Assembly: GCF_014641455.1 (NCBI RefSeq)
Contig: NZ_BMHT01000001.1
Location: 558,001 to 622,000 of the forward strand
DNA: 64,000 nucleotides
Origin: Hymenobacter cavernae
GTDB lineage: Bacteria > Bacteroidota > Bacteroidia > Cytophagales > Hymenobacteraceae
Reading direction: 5' to 3'
A program made the position numbers and the translations under genes. Under the pieces are notes generated by a model. That model saw only the letters and a list, made by a program, of their open reading frames with translations. It had not been told where the DNA came from and made no database searches. This document shows, in pieces, positions 51,401-59,761 of the stretch. The first letter of the stretch is position 1. Every line of letters starts with the position of its first letter.

Positions 51401-51856
51401 GATGGTCACGTTGCTCTTCTGGCGGGCTATTTCGCGGTCGAAATCGGTGGCAGTTACCACCAACTGACCATTTTCTTTATAACGACGGGATGTCTCTTTA
51501 ACAATAGCAAAAGCCACTGGCAGCACTTCGAGCAGCACTACTTCCAGCTCCTTGTTACGCTGCTTTTCCAGCGCATCAATCTGGTCGAAAAGGGCTTCTT
51601 TCTGCGTAGCATCAAGGCTAGTCTCGTTGGCAATGTGCTGGTGCAGCCCGGCAATCTGGTCATCAATGGCTTTCAGATGCGCATCAATGCGGCCGCGCAC
51701 CTCCTCGGTACGCTGGCGCAGCTCATCATCGGAGATTGATGCCAGTTTGGCATATTCGGCATTGATAAGTGCCACGTATGGGATAATCTCCTTCAAGTCC
51801 CGGTCCGCTTTCGAGCCGAAAATCTTGGCGACGGTCTTCCCTATAAAATCAAGCAT
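48455..51856 (-). CDS. secA: SecA preprotein translocase ATPase
   Basis: Start at ATG 51856 (MLDFIGKTVAKIFGSKADRD), 1133 residues. SecA pushes unfolded preproteins through SecYEG. Landmarks: Walker A MATGEGKTLVSTLP, DEVDSVLIDDARTPLIISG, GTTSVEISELVSRMLKLRGI, MAGRGTDIKL and the wing/scaffold DRIAKLMDRMGLEEGEVIQH. It is longer than E. coli SecA (901), with insertions in the nucleotide-binding and cross-linking regions typical of Bacteroidota. The C-terminus lacks the CxCxSGK-type zinc motif and ends NNRCVLLD. A -7-like element lies at 51893-51900. Confidence 0.97.
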   Translation of the reverse strand: MLDFIGKTVAKIFGSKADRDLKEIIPYVALINAEYAKLASISDDELRQRTEEVRGRIDAHLKAIDDQIAGLHQHIANETSLDATQKEALFDQIDALEKQRNKELEVVLLEVLPVAFAIVKETSRRYKENGQLVVTATDFDREIARQKSNVTISGDKAIWANKWIAAGAEITWDMVHYDVQLIGGVVLHQGKIAEMATGEGKTLVSTLPAFLNALAKRGVHLVTVNDYLAKRDSEWNAPLFEFHGITVDCIDKHQPNTDARRKAYLADITYGTNNEFGFDYLRDNMARDPEELVQRKHHYAMVDEVDSVLIDDARTPLIISGPVPRGDVHEFYQLKPRIQMLVDAQKKLVQDYLVQARKLIKEGKDGPKEGEGGLMLFRAYRGLPKSKPLIKFLSETGIRAVLQKTENFYLQDNSRQMPEADMPLYFTIDEKNNQIELTEKGIDLITAQGEDPHLFIMPDIGSEIANIEKSKDLGDEEKVHEKDRLMHEYQEKSERVHTVNQLLKAYTLFERDQEYILTEDGKVKIVDEQTGRVMEGRRYSDGLHQAIEAKENVRVEDATQTYATVTLQNYFRMYHKLAGMTGTAETEAGEFWEIYKLDVVVIPTNRQISRKDEHDKVYKTVREKYNAVAEEIQTLVQAGRPVLVGTTSVEISELVSRMLKLRGIKHQVLNAKQNQREAEIVAAAGFPGTVTIATNMAGRGTDIKLRETSRDSGGLAIIGTERHESRRVDRQLRGRAGRQGDPGSSQFFVSLEDNLMRLFGSDRIAKLMDRMGLEEGEVIQHSMITSSIERAQKKVEENNFGTRKRLLEYDDVMNAQREVVYKRRRNALFGERLELDIWNMIYDVCEDIVVGHKISNDYEDFKLAIIRVFGYDTHLTPQDFSAVQAPQLTQRLYDEALGYYQSKNEFIAGNTLPLVNDLLSQNAPYENIAVPFTDGRKQLQVIANLQRMQASSGHEVIRSMEKVVVLSVIDTAWTQHLRQMDDLKQVVQNAVYEQKDPLLVYKFESFELFKQMIGKVNEETVSFLFRADVPVQQGAQGYDEPEFFLEDELPAPAPAPKLKARKEVSSVSLGAGPEDLGPADAPVMEKQQPVRAQKVANRNDKVSVQYMDGRIVRDVKYKTVEDDLENNRCVLLD

Positions 51857-51892
51857 GCTAGTGTTTTTTAGCTGAAACGCCGGGGCGCACCT

Positions 51893-51900
51893 CAAATTTA
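51893..51900 (-). promoter_or_regulatory. -7-like element of secA
   Basis: On the minus strand TAAATTTG (51900-51893) fits TAnnTTTG exactly, 37 bp before the secA ATG. No TTTG is found at the usual distance upstream, only a T-run. Confidence 0.45.
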
Positions 51901-51952
51901 CGGCGTTTTTAGGAAAAACCCGCCCGTGGTGCTCCTTGGTTCCCTGAACGAA

Positions 51953-51987
51953 GAAACCCTGCTACTTCAAAGAGTATGCAGGGTTTC
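51953..51987. repeat. hairpin upstream of secA
   Basis: Ten-base arms gaaaccctgc/gcagggtttc with a 15-base loop in the 268-bp gap between secA and the RmlD-like gene; possibly a terminator for the latter. Three CCTAGG copies stand in the same gap. Confidence 0.6.
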
Positions 51988-52124
51988 AGAAAAGGAAATC
52001 TTGGCAGAGTTTCAAACGCTTGCGCCTAGGGCTTATCAGCCAAACCTAGGTTGCCTATAATAGCTTGCTAAAGTCGGAAGGGCAGAGCCGATGCTTTGCC
52101 TCAGTCTGGAGCCCAACCTAGGTT

Positions 52125-53057
52125 CTACGAGGCCACTGCCATTGACTCTTCGGGGGAGTTGCGCATGGCCGTCATCACCTCCGATACGCAGCGGTGCAGC
52201 CGATCCTCGGTAGTCGGCAGCAGGTTACCTTGCTTGCTGCCAAGCACGCTGTAAGCGGGCCGGGTAGCCGGTAAGCCAAAGGCCTGCATGGAGCGCGGCA
52301 CAACAAAGGACGTATCCAGGCTGGCCATGTCGGCGGCCAGGCGAGCCAGGTCGGCCCAGGTGTAGGCGCCCTGGTTAGCCAAGTGCCACACGCCGCGCTC
52401 TTCATCAATGAGAAGATCCAAGGATACATTCACCAAATCCGGCACAAAGGTCGGGGAAACGAGCACATTGTCGGCGGCTTCGAAGGCTTGCTTCTGGTGG
52501 CCGGCCCGCAAGGCATAATACACGAAGTTGTATTCGTCCCAGGCACTAAAGAAAGCACTCGTGCGCACCACTAGGGCTTTGGGCATGCGCGCCAGCACAT
52601 CACGCTCGGCGAGGCGCTTGCTGTTGCCATACACGTTGAGCGGACAGGTTGTGTCGCTTTCTACATACGCTGCCGACTTGTTGCCGTCGAATACCATATC
52701 CGACGAGAACGTGAGGAAATAAATGTCGCGGTAGGCGCAAGCGGCGGCCATAATGGCGGGGCCGGTGGTGTTTTCGCGGTAGCACCGATCAAAATCCTTC
52801 TCGGCTTCGTCAACCTTTACATAGCCGGCGGTATTTACCACTGCCCACGGGTTGTAGCGCGACAAGGCTGCTTCTACCGAAACCGGATCGGTGATGTCCA
52901 GTTCGGCGCGGCTCAGGGCAACTGCTTCGATGCCCCGAATGGCACAAATGCGTTGGAAGGCGCGACCTAGGGTACCATTGGCGCCGGTGATGAGCAAAGG
53001 CCGGACTGGTGGCTGGGTGAGGCCGCCGATCAGGTCGTTTCGTTCGAGTATTTGCAT
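52125..53057 (-). CDS. RmlD-like NAD(P)-dependent sugar-nucleotide reductase
   Basis: A 310-residue short-chain dehydrogenase. The Rossmann site is LLITGANGTLGRAFQ, with the family segments ALSRAELDITDPVSVEAAL, WAVVNTAGYVKVDEAEKDFD and SSDMVFDGNKSAAYVESDTT; the catalytic Tyr-x3-Lys is YGNSKRLAERD. It resembles dTDP-4-dehydrorhamnose reductase (RmlD), but with no rmlABC near by the substrate is open. Its start is 3 bp from the stop of the GH1-type gene, so they are translated together; in some genomes the two are fused. Confidence 0.88.
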   Translation of the reverse strand: MQILERNDLIGGLTQPPVRPLLITGANGTLGRAFQRICAIRGIEAVALSRAELDITDPVSVEAALSRYNPWAVVNTAGYVKVDEAEKDFDRCYRENTTGPAIMAAACAYRDIYFLTFSSDMVFDGNKSAAYVESDTTCPLNVYGNSKRLAERDVLARMPKALVVRTSAFFSAWDEYNFVYYALRAGHQKQAFEAADNVLVSPTFVPDLVNVSLDLLIDEERGVWHLANQGAYTWADLARLAADMASLDTSFVVPRSMQAFGLPATRPAYSVLGSKQGNLLPTTEDRLHRCVSEVMTAMRNSPEESMAVAS

Positions 53058-53060
53058 AGT

Positions 53061-54368
53061 TTAGGAGGTCTTGGAGGTGGGACAATGGTGATGGTAGCGA
53101 AATCGGTCGTCGCGCTCCCACCACCCCTTATTCCGCAGCAAGGGGTGCTCATAATAACCTTGCGTAGCGAGGCTTTTGACCATTTTGAACAACGCGGTAG
53201 GCCGAGGTTTGCCCCCACGCAGATCAAATACGCCGCTTTCGTAAAAGGCTCCTTCCTGGGTGAGCAGCGAGTTCCAGTCGTAGGCGCCGAGCAACGACCA
53301 GATGGTAATGGCTCGCATGTCTACGCCTTCTTCCTTCAACTTGTTGGCTGCCTCCCACGCATATTGCACCCAGCGCATCTGCTCCTCACGCGTACAGTCG
53401 AGGTGTACTTCGGTGATGGCAATCGGGATATGATACCGTTCCCAAGCCTCTTTCAGCAGCCCGTGGAATCCCATAAGCTGGATTGGGCGCACCCGTACGG
53501 CTTCTACATCGGCGTAGTCGGGGCGCTCATGACCATTGACGCGCCGATGTGCTTCAAAGAACTGGTAGTTCTCGTCGAGAAACCGTTCGCTGGTAATGTA
53601 ATGATTGATACCTAGGATGTCGGGCGGCGATGACTCATTCACCAGCTCCATCAGTTCCTCAGCAGAAGCGCCATTATCACGCAGGTAGCCCCACATTGGG
53701 TGGTGGTCGTCGAGGTAGCCGCAGAGCAGGTCGTAGGTAAGCCAGCGCCGGTTGTTTTCAAACTCCGCCTGATACCCTAGGTTGGGCGTGCTGTGCGTTT
53801 TGCCGAGGTCTTCGGTCTGCACCAGCTTGGCATTCGGGTTTACCTGCCGAATGGCTTTCATGGCCTCTTTCGTGCCCTTAATGTGATTCAGCTGCACCCG
53901 CACAAAGGTATGATCATCAATGCCGTGCGGATACCAGATGCCGTACAGGCCGCTGAAGCGGGCCGTCGTGAGGGGTTCGTTTACGGGGGTGTAGTGCGTT
54001 ATCCAGGGGTAGCGCTCGGCCACCATCCCGGCAAAGCGGGCCAGTAACGGCACAAAGTTATCCTGGTGAAGCGCCGTGTAGCGCGGCCCGCTGCCGTGGT
54101 GCAGCAGCGTCACAATCGGGTCGATACCTAGCTCCTGTAGGCGCGCCATGCGCTCGTCGGTCCAGGTCCAGTCGGGGTTATCGAGGCTTTCCGGGGCTAC
54201 CTGCTCCCAGAGAATCGGGTAGCGCAGCTTGCGGATACCTAGGTCAGCAAACAGATCCAGGTCTTCGACGCGGGTCCGGTGGCCGCTACTGACGAGCTGG
54301 TCCGAGTATCCTTCGCCAATGCGTCGAATTGTGCACTCGATGCCACCCCATACTTCTACTGCTTCCAT
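53061..54368 (-). CDS. family 1-type glycosidase in a glycan cluster
   Basis: Start at ATG 54368 (MEAVEVWGGIECTIRRIGEG), 435 residues. A TIM-barrel resembling GH1 beta-glycosidases: acid/base Glu131 in THYTPVNEPL, RYPILWEQVAPE near the start, INHYITSERF, and candidate nucleophile Glu320 in IPIAITEVHLD, where classical GH1 enzymes have TENG. The variant nucleophile context suggests a divergent subfamily. No signal peptide, so it acts inside the cell, perhaps in glycan quality control or as a transferase. Coupled with the RmlD-like gene. Confidence 0.82.
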   Translation of the reverse strand: MEAVEVWGGIECTIRRIGEGYSDQLVSSGHRTRVEDLDLFADLGIRKLRYPILWEQVAPESLDNPDWTWTDERMARLQELGIDPIVTLLHHGSGPRYTALHQDNFVPLLARFAGMVAERYPWITHYTPVNEPLTTARFSGLYGIWYPHGIDDHTFVRVQLNHIKGTKEAMKAIRQVNPNAKLVQTEDLGKTHSTPNLGYQAEFENNRRWLTYDLLCGYLDDHHPMWGYLRDNGASAEELMELVNESSPPDILGINHYITSERFLDENYQFFEAHRRVNGHERPDYADVEAVRVRPIQLMGFHGLLKEAWERYHIPIAITEVHLDCTREEQMRWVQYAWEAANKLKEEGVDMRAITIWSLLGAYDWNSLLTQEGAFYESGVFDLRGGKPRPTALFKMVKSLATQGYYEHPLLRNKGWWERDDRFRYHHHCPTSKTS

Positions 54369-54443
54369 CAAACGTCTAGTTGTGGGTAGCGCTCAGGGGG
54401 TTATCCTGTTCCCCCGTTGAGTTCTCCCCGGTACAAAATGCGA

Positions 54444-54536
54444 CTGTCATCCTAAGCTGCCTTTTAGATCTTTCTCACTGTGTCAGGTCCTGAAACCCAA
54501 CCGTGCAAAAGATCCTAGGCAAGCTCAGGATGACAG
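54444..54536. repeat. diverged GTCATCC-type inverted repeat
   Basis: Imperfect arms ctgtcatcctaagctgcctt and the complement at 54517-54536, with inner agatcttt/aaagatc words and a CCTAGG in the right arm. It separates the glf gene from the GH1-type gene. Confidence 0.7.
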
Positions 54537-54590
54537 GCGAACCTTTTACCAGCTACTACCAGCGCAGCGGGCTACTCTGTGTTACGTGTT

Positions 54591-55769
54591 CTATTCTTTA
54601 GAAGGTGCACGCTTCACAATCTTATCCAGAATGGAAGTCGAACCAGTGATGGGCGGCAGCTTAGTAGCAGCTTCCTCCGACTTCTCCGTCAGCTTCTTGT
54701 AAAGCGTTAGAGCTTGGGCCACTACCTGGTCCATGTTGTAGTAACGGTACGTAGCCAAACGGCCTACGAAGTGTACGCCAGGGGTTTCGTCGGCTAGCTT
54801 CTTGTACTTGTTATACAATTCCGCGTTTTGCGGTTGTGGCACTGGGTAATATGGGTCGCCTTCTGCCTTCGGATACTCATACACGAGGCTGGTTTTGGAG
54901 TGTTTCTGACCGGTGAGGGCCTTAAACTCCGTGACACGCGTGTAGAGGTTGTCGTTCGGGTAGTTCACTACCGCAGCAGCTAGGGCTTGCTCCGTGTTCA
55001 GCGTTTCGTGCTTGAACTCCAGCGAGCGGTAGGGCAGCTTGCCGAATTTGAAGTCGAAGTACTCGTCTACCGGACCCGTGAAGATCATTTCCTTGAACGG
55101 AATGAAGTCAACGATGTCGTGGTAGTCGGTGTTCAGCATGATGCTGATGTTGGGGTGATCCAGCATCCGCTCGAACATACGAGTGTAGCCGTGCAGCGGC
55201 ATCGACTGGTAGGTGTCGGTGAAGTAGCGGTCGTCGCGGTTGGTGCGGGTAGGCACACGTGACGTTACCGACTTATCTAGCTCCGATGGGTCGAGGCCCC
55301 ACTGCTTGCGGGTGTAGTTGCGGAAAAACTTCTCGTAGAGCTGGCGACCAACTTTGCTTACTACTACGTCTTCGGAAGTACGGATTACGGGCACTTCCTC
55401 TGCCTGCGACTCCAGGAACTGCTCTACCTCGAAGCTATTCAGGTTCAGGCCGTACAGCTTATTGATGGTATCGAGGTTGATGGGCATTGGCACCAACTGG
55501 CCATCTACTGAAGCAAGCACACGGTGCTCGTAGGGACGCCAATCGGTGAAGTTGGATAGATATTCAAATACGTCTTTCGAATTGGTATGGAAGATATGGG
55601 GACCATACTTGTGCACCAGCACACCTTCCTCATTGTAATGGTCATACGCATTGCCAGCAATGTGGCTGCGCTTGTCTACGATGAGGACTTTCTTGTTGGA
55701 ACGGGTAGCCAGCCGCTCGGCTAGCACGCTACCGGCAAAACCGGCCCCGACGATGAGATAGTCGAACAT
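54591..55769 (-). CDS. glf: UDP-galactopyranose mutase
   Basis: A 392-residue flavoenzyme that converts UDP-galactopyranose to UDP-galactofuranose. The FAD site is YLIVGAGFAGSVLAERLA; further landmarks are DKRSHIAGNAYDHYNEEG, YGPHIFHTNSKDVFEYLSNF, the fork around KQWGLDPSELDKSVTSRVP and FVGRLATYRYYNMDQVVAQA. Length fits bacterial Glf. It implies galactofuranose in a surface glycan, with the glycosyltransferase 71 bp upstream as its likely partner. Confidence 0.96.
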   Translation of the reverse strand: MFDYLIVGAGFAGSVLAERLATRSNKKVLIVDKRSHIAGNAYDHYNEEGVLVHKYGPHIFHTNSKDVFEYLSNFTDWRPYEHRVLASVDGQLVPMPINLDTINKLYGLNLNSFEVEQFLESQAEEVPVIRTSEDVVVSKVGRQLYEKFFRNYTRKQWGLDPSELDKSVTSRVPTRTNRDDRYFTDTYQSMPLHGYTRMFERMLDHPNISIMLNTDYHDIVDFIPFKEMIFTGPVDEYFDFKFGKLPYRSLEFKHETLNTEQALAAAVVNYPNDNLYTRVTEFKALTGQKHSKTSLVYEYPKAEGDPYYPVPQPQNAELYNKYKKLADETPGVHFVGRLATYRYYNMDQVVAQALTLYKKLTEKSEEAATKLPPITGSTSILDKIVKRAPSKE

Positions 55770-55840
55770 AGCTAAATCTGTGTCTTGGTAGAAGAGATGG
55801 AAAGAAGCGCGAGTAGTGAACGGCCTAATCGTGTTGAAGG

Positions 55841-57085
55841 TTAGCTGGCTCCGTTCGGACCAGTATGCTTAGCAGCTAATTTTTGCTGCATCAGATTCAC
55901 CATAGATTCCCAGGTCAGATCCCAGGAGATGGTACCTAGGTATTCGTCGGTCCGACGCTGCCAGTCGGCATCATCTTTCTGGGTTAGTGCAACCTGGATA
56001 GCTGACGCGAAATCCTTGGCATTGGCTGCAATCTGGACGAGATTTAATTCGCCGTAGGGCCGCACTACATCCCGGATGGGCGTGCTCACAACGGGCTTAC
56101 CAGCGGCCAGATACTCCGGCGTTTTGGTGGGTGAGATGAACTTAGTGCTCTCGTTGTCAGCGAAAAGCAGCGTGGCTACATCCCAGCCTTTGATGTAAGC
56201 GGGCAACTGTAAATAATCCTTGCCACCTAGGTAGTGGATGTTGGCGGGGCGGGGCAGGCTGTTCGGATCAATCTTCACAACTGGTCCGATAATCACAAAC
56301 TGCCATTCCGGATGAGCAGCGGCCAACTGGCCAAGCAGCTCAATATCCAGGCGCTCATCTACAACGCCGTAAAATCCAATTCGTGGGTGCGGGATAGCGG
56401 CTTGGTCCTGCGGATCGGCAATTTCGGTGCGAGCCAGTCCAAAATGATCCTTATCGATGCTGCTGGGGAAAGCGTGGGCATCGTTGTGCTGCTTGCTTTT
56501 GGCTTCGTACAGGCTCTGGCCACCCGTGAACACCAAATCAGCCTTTTGGAAAAGCTCTTGTTCCAGCTGCCGCAGGCGTGGGGGCGCAAACTTGAAATTA
56601 GCCAACTCATCCATGCAGTCATACACGGTAACAGCGGGCGTAAAATCTCTCGATTTATCCAACGCCATCGGGGTGTAGTACCAGAACACGTACTGGTTGA
56701 TGGCGTTGTCGGCGAAGTAGCGCTTCAGCAATTCCTGCTGGATTTCGTTGGACCTAGCTTCGTCTAAGCCAGTTGGCAGGTGCGCCACCACTACTTTCAG
56801 ACCGTTCTGCCGTTCTTTGATTTCCAGGTGCGGCTCTACCTGATCCGGGTGAACAAAGGGTTCTTCAACGTAAAATACGCGGCCCTGCTGGGCAAATCGA
56901 GAGAGTAGATGCTGCGGCCGTTGCCACACAAAATCCCAGTGCAGGTGCGCAAAGCACACAAGATCGGGTAGGGAGTAGGAAGAGGAAATAGGCGGTGTAG
57001 TAGTAGTGGTACGAGCAGTCGGAGCGTTTTGGTTAGTTGGAGAGGCAGCGCGTGGCGTTGCCTCCGCCGAGGTCGGGAGCGGCAT
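55841..57085 (-). CDS. glycosyltransferase family 1-type protein
   Basis: A 414-residue GT-B glycosyltransferase. The N-terminal domain starts PDLVCFAHLHWDFVWQRPQ after a Thr/Pro-rich lead of about 35 residues; the second Rossmann domain has RIGFYGVVDERLDIELLGQL, FVIIGPVVKIDPNSL, and the donor-binding Lys/Glu stretch ISPTKTPEYLAAGKPVVSTP. The acceptor and sugar are not known, but co-orientation with glf suggests galactofuranose transfer. Cytoplasmic. Confidence 0.88.
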   Translation of the reverse strand: MPLPTSAEATPRAASPTNQNAPTARTTTTTPPISSSYSLPDLVCFAHLHWDFVWQRPQHLLSRFAQQGRVFYVEEPFVHPDQVEPHLEIKERQNGLKVVVAHLPTGLDEARSNEIQQELLKRYFADNAINQYVFWYYTPMALDKSRDFTPAVTVYDCMDELANFKFAPPRLRQLEQELFQKADLVFTGGQSLYEAKSKQHNDAHAFPSSIDKDHFGLARTEIADPQDQAAIPHPRIGFYGVVDERLDIELLGQLAAAHPEWQFVIIGPVVKIDPNSLPRPANIHYLGGKDYLQLPAYIKGWDVATLLFADNESTKFISPTKTPEYLAAGKPVVSTPIRDVVRPYGELNLVQIAANAKDFASAIQVALTQKDDADWQRRTDEYLGTISWDLTWESMVNLMQQKLAAKHTGPNGAS

Positions 57086-57300
57086 ATCAAAGAAGCTGGA
57101 AAGTAGAACGAAGGATTGGTAATTCTGTCCGGTACAGGTGCCTAATCCCGCAGTGATTATTTATACGGAGGTCAGCGAAAAAGGATACCTTCCGGCCGAA
57201 GGTTCTCGATGCTGCGCTGGTTGAAGCTCAACACTAGCTGTAAGCGGTTTCGCCTAAGTAGCTGATTAACTTTTAGGTGCTAACGCTACTTCTGTTTTAA

Positions 57301-57822
57301 CTAAATTTTAATTATGTGCTGCATTTCAATGGCATCCTGCCACCCGGAGCCCGTGCGCAGCCACTCCCGGCGGATACCTACCTGCTGAAAACCAGCGGCC
57401 TGGAACAACAGCAGGCTAGCTTCGTTGCCGGCGGCAATAGTGCAATACAGCTGGTGCAGGCGCAGGTGCCGACCCGCATACTCCAGCAAAAGCGCCAGCG
57501 CAGCCTGGGCATAGCCACGGCGCCGCTCGGAAGCCAGCACGGTAATGCCGACTCCAGCCCGCTGATGCAACGGCTCAAAGTTAAAAAGATCGAGGGCTCC
57601 TACGGCACGCTCATCCGCTGTAGAACAGATAATTAGCCGCAGCTGACGCACTTCGTGGAAGTCGGCGGAAGCATTGGCCAGATATTGCCGCAGCGTGAAG
57701 CGCGAAACCGGCGCCAGCGTATCCGATACGGCCCAGATAGCAGGGTCATTCTCCAAAGCGTACAGAAAATCCAGGTCAGAGTCTTCCAGCGCCCGCAGCA
57801 GAACGGTATCAGACTGTAGCAT
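57301..57822 (-). CDS. GNAT-family N-acetyltransferase (RimJ/RimL-like)
   Basis: A 173-residue GNAT protein. Landmarks are VLLRALEDSDLDFLYALEND, VGALDLFNFEPLHQRAGVGI, the acetyl-CoA loop SERRRGYAQAALALLLEYA and LYCTIAAGNEASLLLFQAAG. This matches the RimJ/RimL subgroup that acetylates protein N-termini, antibiotics or small amines. It ends in the typical GWQDAIEMQHIIKI tail. No partner gene. Confidence 0.9.
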   Translation of the reverse strand: MLQSDTVLLRALEDSDLDFLYALENDPAIWAVSDTLAPVSRFTLRQYLANASADFHEVRQLRLIICSTADERAVGALDLFNFEPLHQRAGVGITVLASERRRGYAQAALALLLEYAGRHLRLHQLYCTIAAGNEASLLLFQAAGFQQVGIRREWLRTGSGWQDAIEMQHIIKI

Positions 57823-58319
57823 TTAGAGTATATTAAGGAACCTAGGTGGTAAACGAATTGCCGTATCACATAACCAGCAGATTGGGCAATGTATGCTGTG
57901 AGCCACGGGGAAGAGGTGTATACAGTTTAGCAAATGAAGAAAAAGGTTAGATGAAACTTCTTCAATTACCAACAAATATTAGAATAAAACAAGACGTCGT
58001 CCTTCTACCCTCGCAAAAACGGAATAGTATTTCTTGAAATAGAACAGAAGCTCAGCTTTATCTATAGAGGACCTGCATATAATTATTTTGATTCGTGCAG
58101 TTATTATTCCTTTAATCAGCCCTTAGCAAAAGCTGAACTTCGGGAAGCTGAGCATTAAGGCAAATGGTGAGGTGATCTAAAGATCCTTGCACTATGAGGC
58201 AGAAGATCACCTTAAGCTAAGTCGCTGATCGTCAAAATGCAACAAGCGCCCGACTAGCAGGTCGGGCGCTTGTTGCAGGTACAGGTATTTCTGGCTATGC
58301 GGGTGAGAAAGGCGGCAAC
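57823..58319. other. AT-rich intergenic region
   Basis: About 500 bp between GNAT and dapF, low in GC between 57880 and 58140. It contains a weak inverted repeat at 58170-58212 (aggtgatct/agatcacct) and a terminator at 58239-58276. I see no gene. Confidence 0.55.
58239..58276. terminator. terminator downstream of dapF
   Basis: Sixteen-base perfect stem (gcaacaagcgcccgac and complement) with a six-base loop; the minus strand continues attttga. Confidence 0.8.
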
Positions 58320-59117
58320 TTAGCCGTGAATCGTGCCCTCGAACACCCAGGTCGCCGGGCCGCTGAGGTAAACGTGGGTGAATGAACCGTCCGGATGAGC
58401 TTCGAACGACACGCGCAAGTCGCCGCCGCGGGTGCGCAGGTGCACGGGGCTAGTCGCGCCGCGTCGCGAAGCAGCCAGGGCCACCGCCGTGACGCCGGTA
58501 CCGCAGGAAAGCGTTTCGTCTTCCACGCCGCGCTCGTAGGTGCGCACCTGCCAGGGCTGCCCGTGGGTAGCCGGTGCTTCCGCGAAGTTGACGTTGGTGC
58601 CTTTCTCTTTGAAGTAGTCGCTGTAGCGCACGGCTTGGCCCTGGGCAAAAACGTTGAGTTCGGCCAGCGTATTCGACGGCAAAAACTGCACGACGTGTGG
58701 GGAGCCGGTATCTAAGAAAATGCCGTGCTCCTCTAGCTCCTGCTGACCCGGCACGTTCTGCATGCGCAGGTGCACGGTACCATCGGCTTCGATGCGCGCT
58801 TCGTGCGGACCGTCGGCGGCGAGGAAATGGGCGTGGTCCTGAATGACGTGCAGCTTCCGGGCGAAGGCCACGGTGCAACGGCCGCCATTGCCGCACATCG
58901 AACCTAGGTGCCCATCGGCGTTGAAGTACACCATCTCGAAATCGTAGTCGGCGTGCTGACGGAGCAGGATCAGACCATCGGCCCCGATGCCCAGGCGCCG
59001 GTCGCAGAGGTGGCGCACAAGTTTATAGTCTGTTATATCAAACTGCCGGGCGCGGTCGTCGATCATCACGAAGTCGTTGCCGGTGCCCTGGTATTTGTGA
59101 AAGTGTAGCGTCGTCAT
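58320..59117 (-). CDS. dapF: diaminopimelate epimerase
   Basis: Start at ATG 59117 (MTTLHFHKYQGTGNDFVMID), 265 residues. It interconverts LL- and meso-diaminopimelate for lysine and peptidoglycan. Catalytic Cys75 is in SMCGNGGRCT and Cys205 in TLSCGTGVTA; GTGNDFVMID and GIGADGLILL are also conserved. A CCTAGG copy lies inside the gene at 58903. Confidence 0.95.
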   Translation of the reverse strand: MTTLHFHKYQGTGNDFVMIDDRARQFDITDYKLVRHLCDRRLGIGADGLILLRQHADYDFEMVYFNADGHLGSMCGNGGRCTVAFARKLHVIQDHAHFLAADGPHEARIEADGTVHLRMQNVPGQQELEEHGIFLDTGSPHVVQFLPSNTLAELNVFAQGQAVRYSDYFKEKGTNVNFAEAPATHGQPWQVRTYERGVEDETLSCGTGVTAVALAASRRGATSPVHLRTRGGDLRVSFEAHPDGSFTHVYLSGPATWVFEGTIHG

Positions 59118-59185
59118 AGCAGTAAAAGAAGGCAAAGATCGGCAGCCGCGGCCTAGCGTTGGCACCTAGGTCCTCAACATATTTT

Positions 59186-59674
59186 TCAGGCAAATGCTTT
59201 CCGTAGCAGGGCTATTTGGCCGGTATGATAGAGATTATGCTGCACCAATCCGTGCAGCAGCACGTAGTACGGTCCGGGCGTACTGGCCGGGTAGTCGTCG
59301 AGCGGCTGTAAGTGCCGGCCTAGGTCTTCATCGCGCAGACTGGCAACCTTTGACAGCAGCTGCTCGTGTGCCCAACCTAGGTTTGCTTGCGCCTGCTGCC
59401 AGGCCGCCTCATCTGTTACAACCGGTAAGCCAGGCCAGTTCTGCGCATCCGTCGGACCGATCAGCTTGTCTTCTTCCAGCCGCTGCTGTACGATTTCGAC
59501 CCAGGTTGTTAGGTGCAGCACGATTTCCCAGATACTATGAGCGCCGGGCAGCGGGTGAGCAGCGGCTTGCGCGGCCGTGACGCCCTGAAGCGTATCAACG
59601 AGCGAGGGACCCGCCCAGGAGTCGCCGTTGTAAGCACGGCGAAATTGATCCAGCAGACGTTCTATTTCAGTCAT
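59186..59674 (-). CDS. DinB-family (DUF664-like) protein
   Basis: Start at ATG 59674 (MTEIERLLDQFRRAYNGDSW), 162 residues. A four-helix bundle with the metal ligands in GAHSIWEIVLHLTTWVEIVQ and LVQHNLYHTGQIALLRK, the pattern of DinB/YfiT-type metal-dependent proteins. In other bacteria relatives include thiol transferases. Function unassigned. Divergent from the methyltransferase gene. Confidence 0.88.
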   Translation of the reverse strand: MTEIERLLDQFRRAYNGDSWAGPSLVDTLQGVTAAQAAAHPLPGAHSIWEIVLHLTTWVEIVQQRLEEDKLIGPTDAQNWPGLPVVTDEAAWQQAQANLGWAHEQLLSKVASLRDEDLGRHLQPLDDYPASTPGPYYVLLHGLVQHNLYHTGQIALLRKAFA

Positions 59675-59722
59675 AACCGTGCCGTATAACGGGTTAGCCA
59701 ACAACGATACCGGGCAACAGAC

Positions 59723-59730
59723 TACCTTTG
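59723..59730 (+). promoter_or_regulatory. -7-like element of the methyltransferase gene
   Basis: TACCTTTG fits TAnnTTTG exactly, 31 bp before the ATG at 59762. No TTTG stands at the expected distance upstream. Confidence 0.45.
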
Positions 59731-59761
59731 TCCTTCCGCCTGAGCGGTTTTACCGAAAGTT

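Noticed and set aside
50498..51739. 413-residue open frame on the plus strand opposite secA
   Set aside because: It is the mirror of the secA frame; composition is skewed to His, Val and Leu with no domain, signal or start context. GC-rich codon use on the real strand keeps the opposite frame open.
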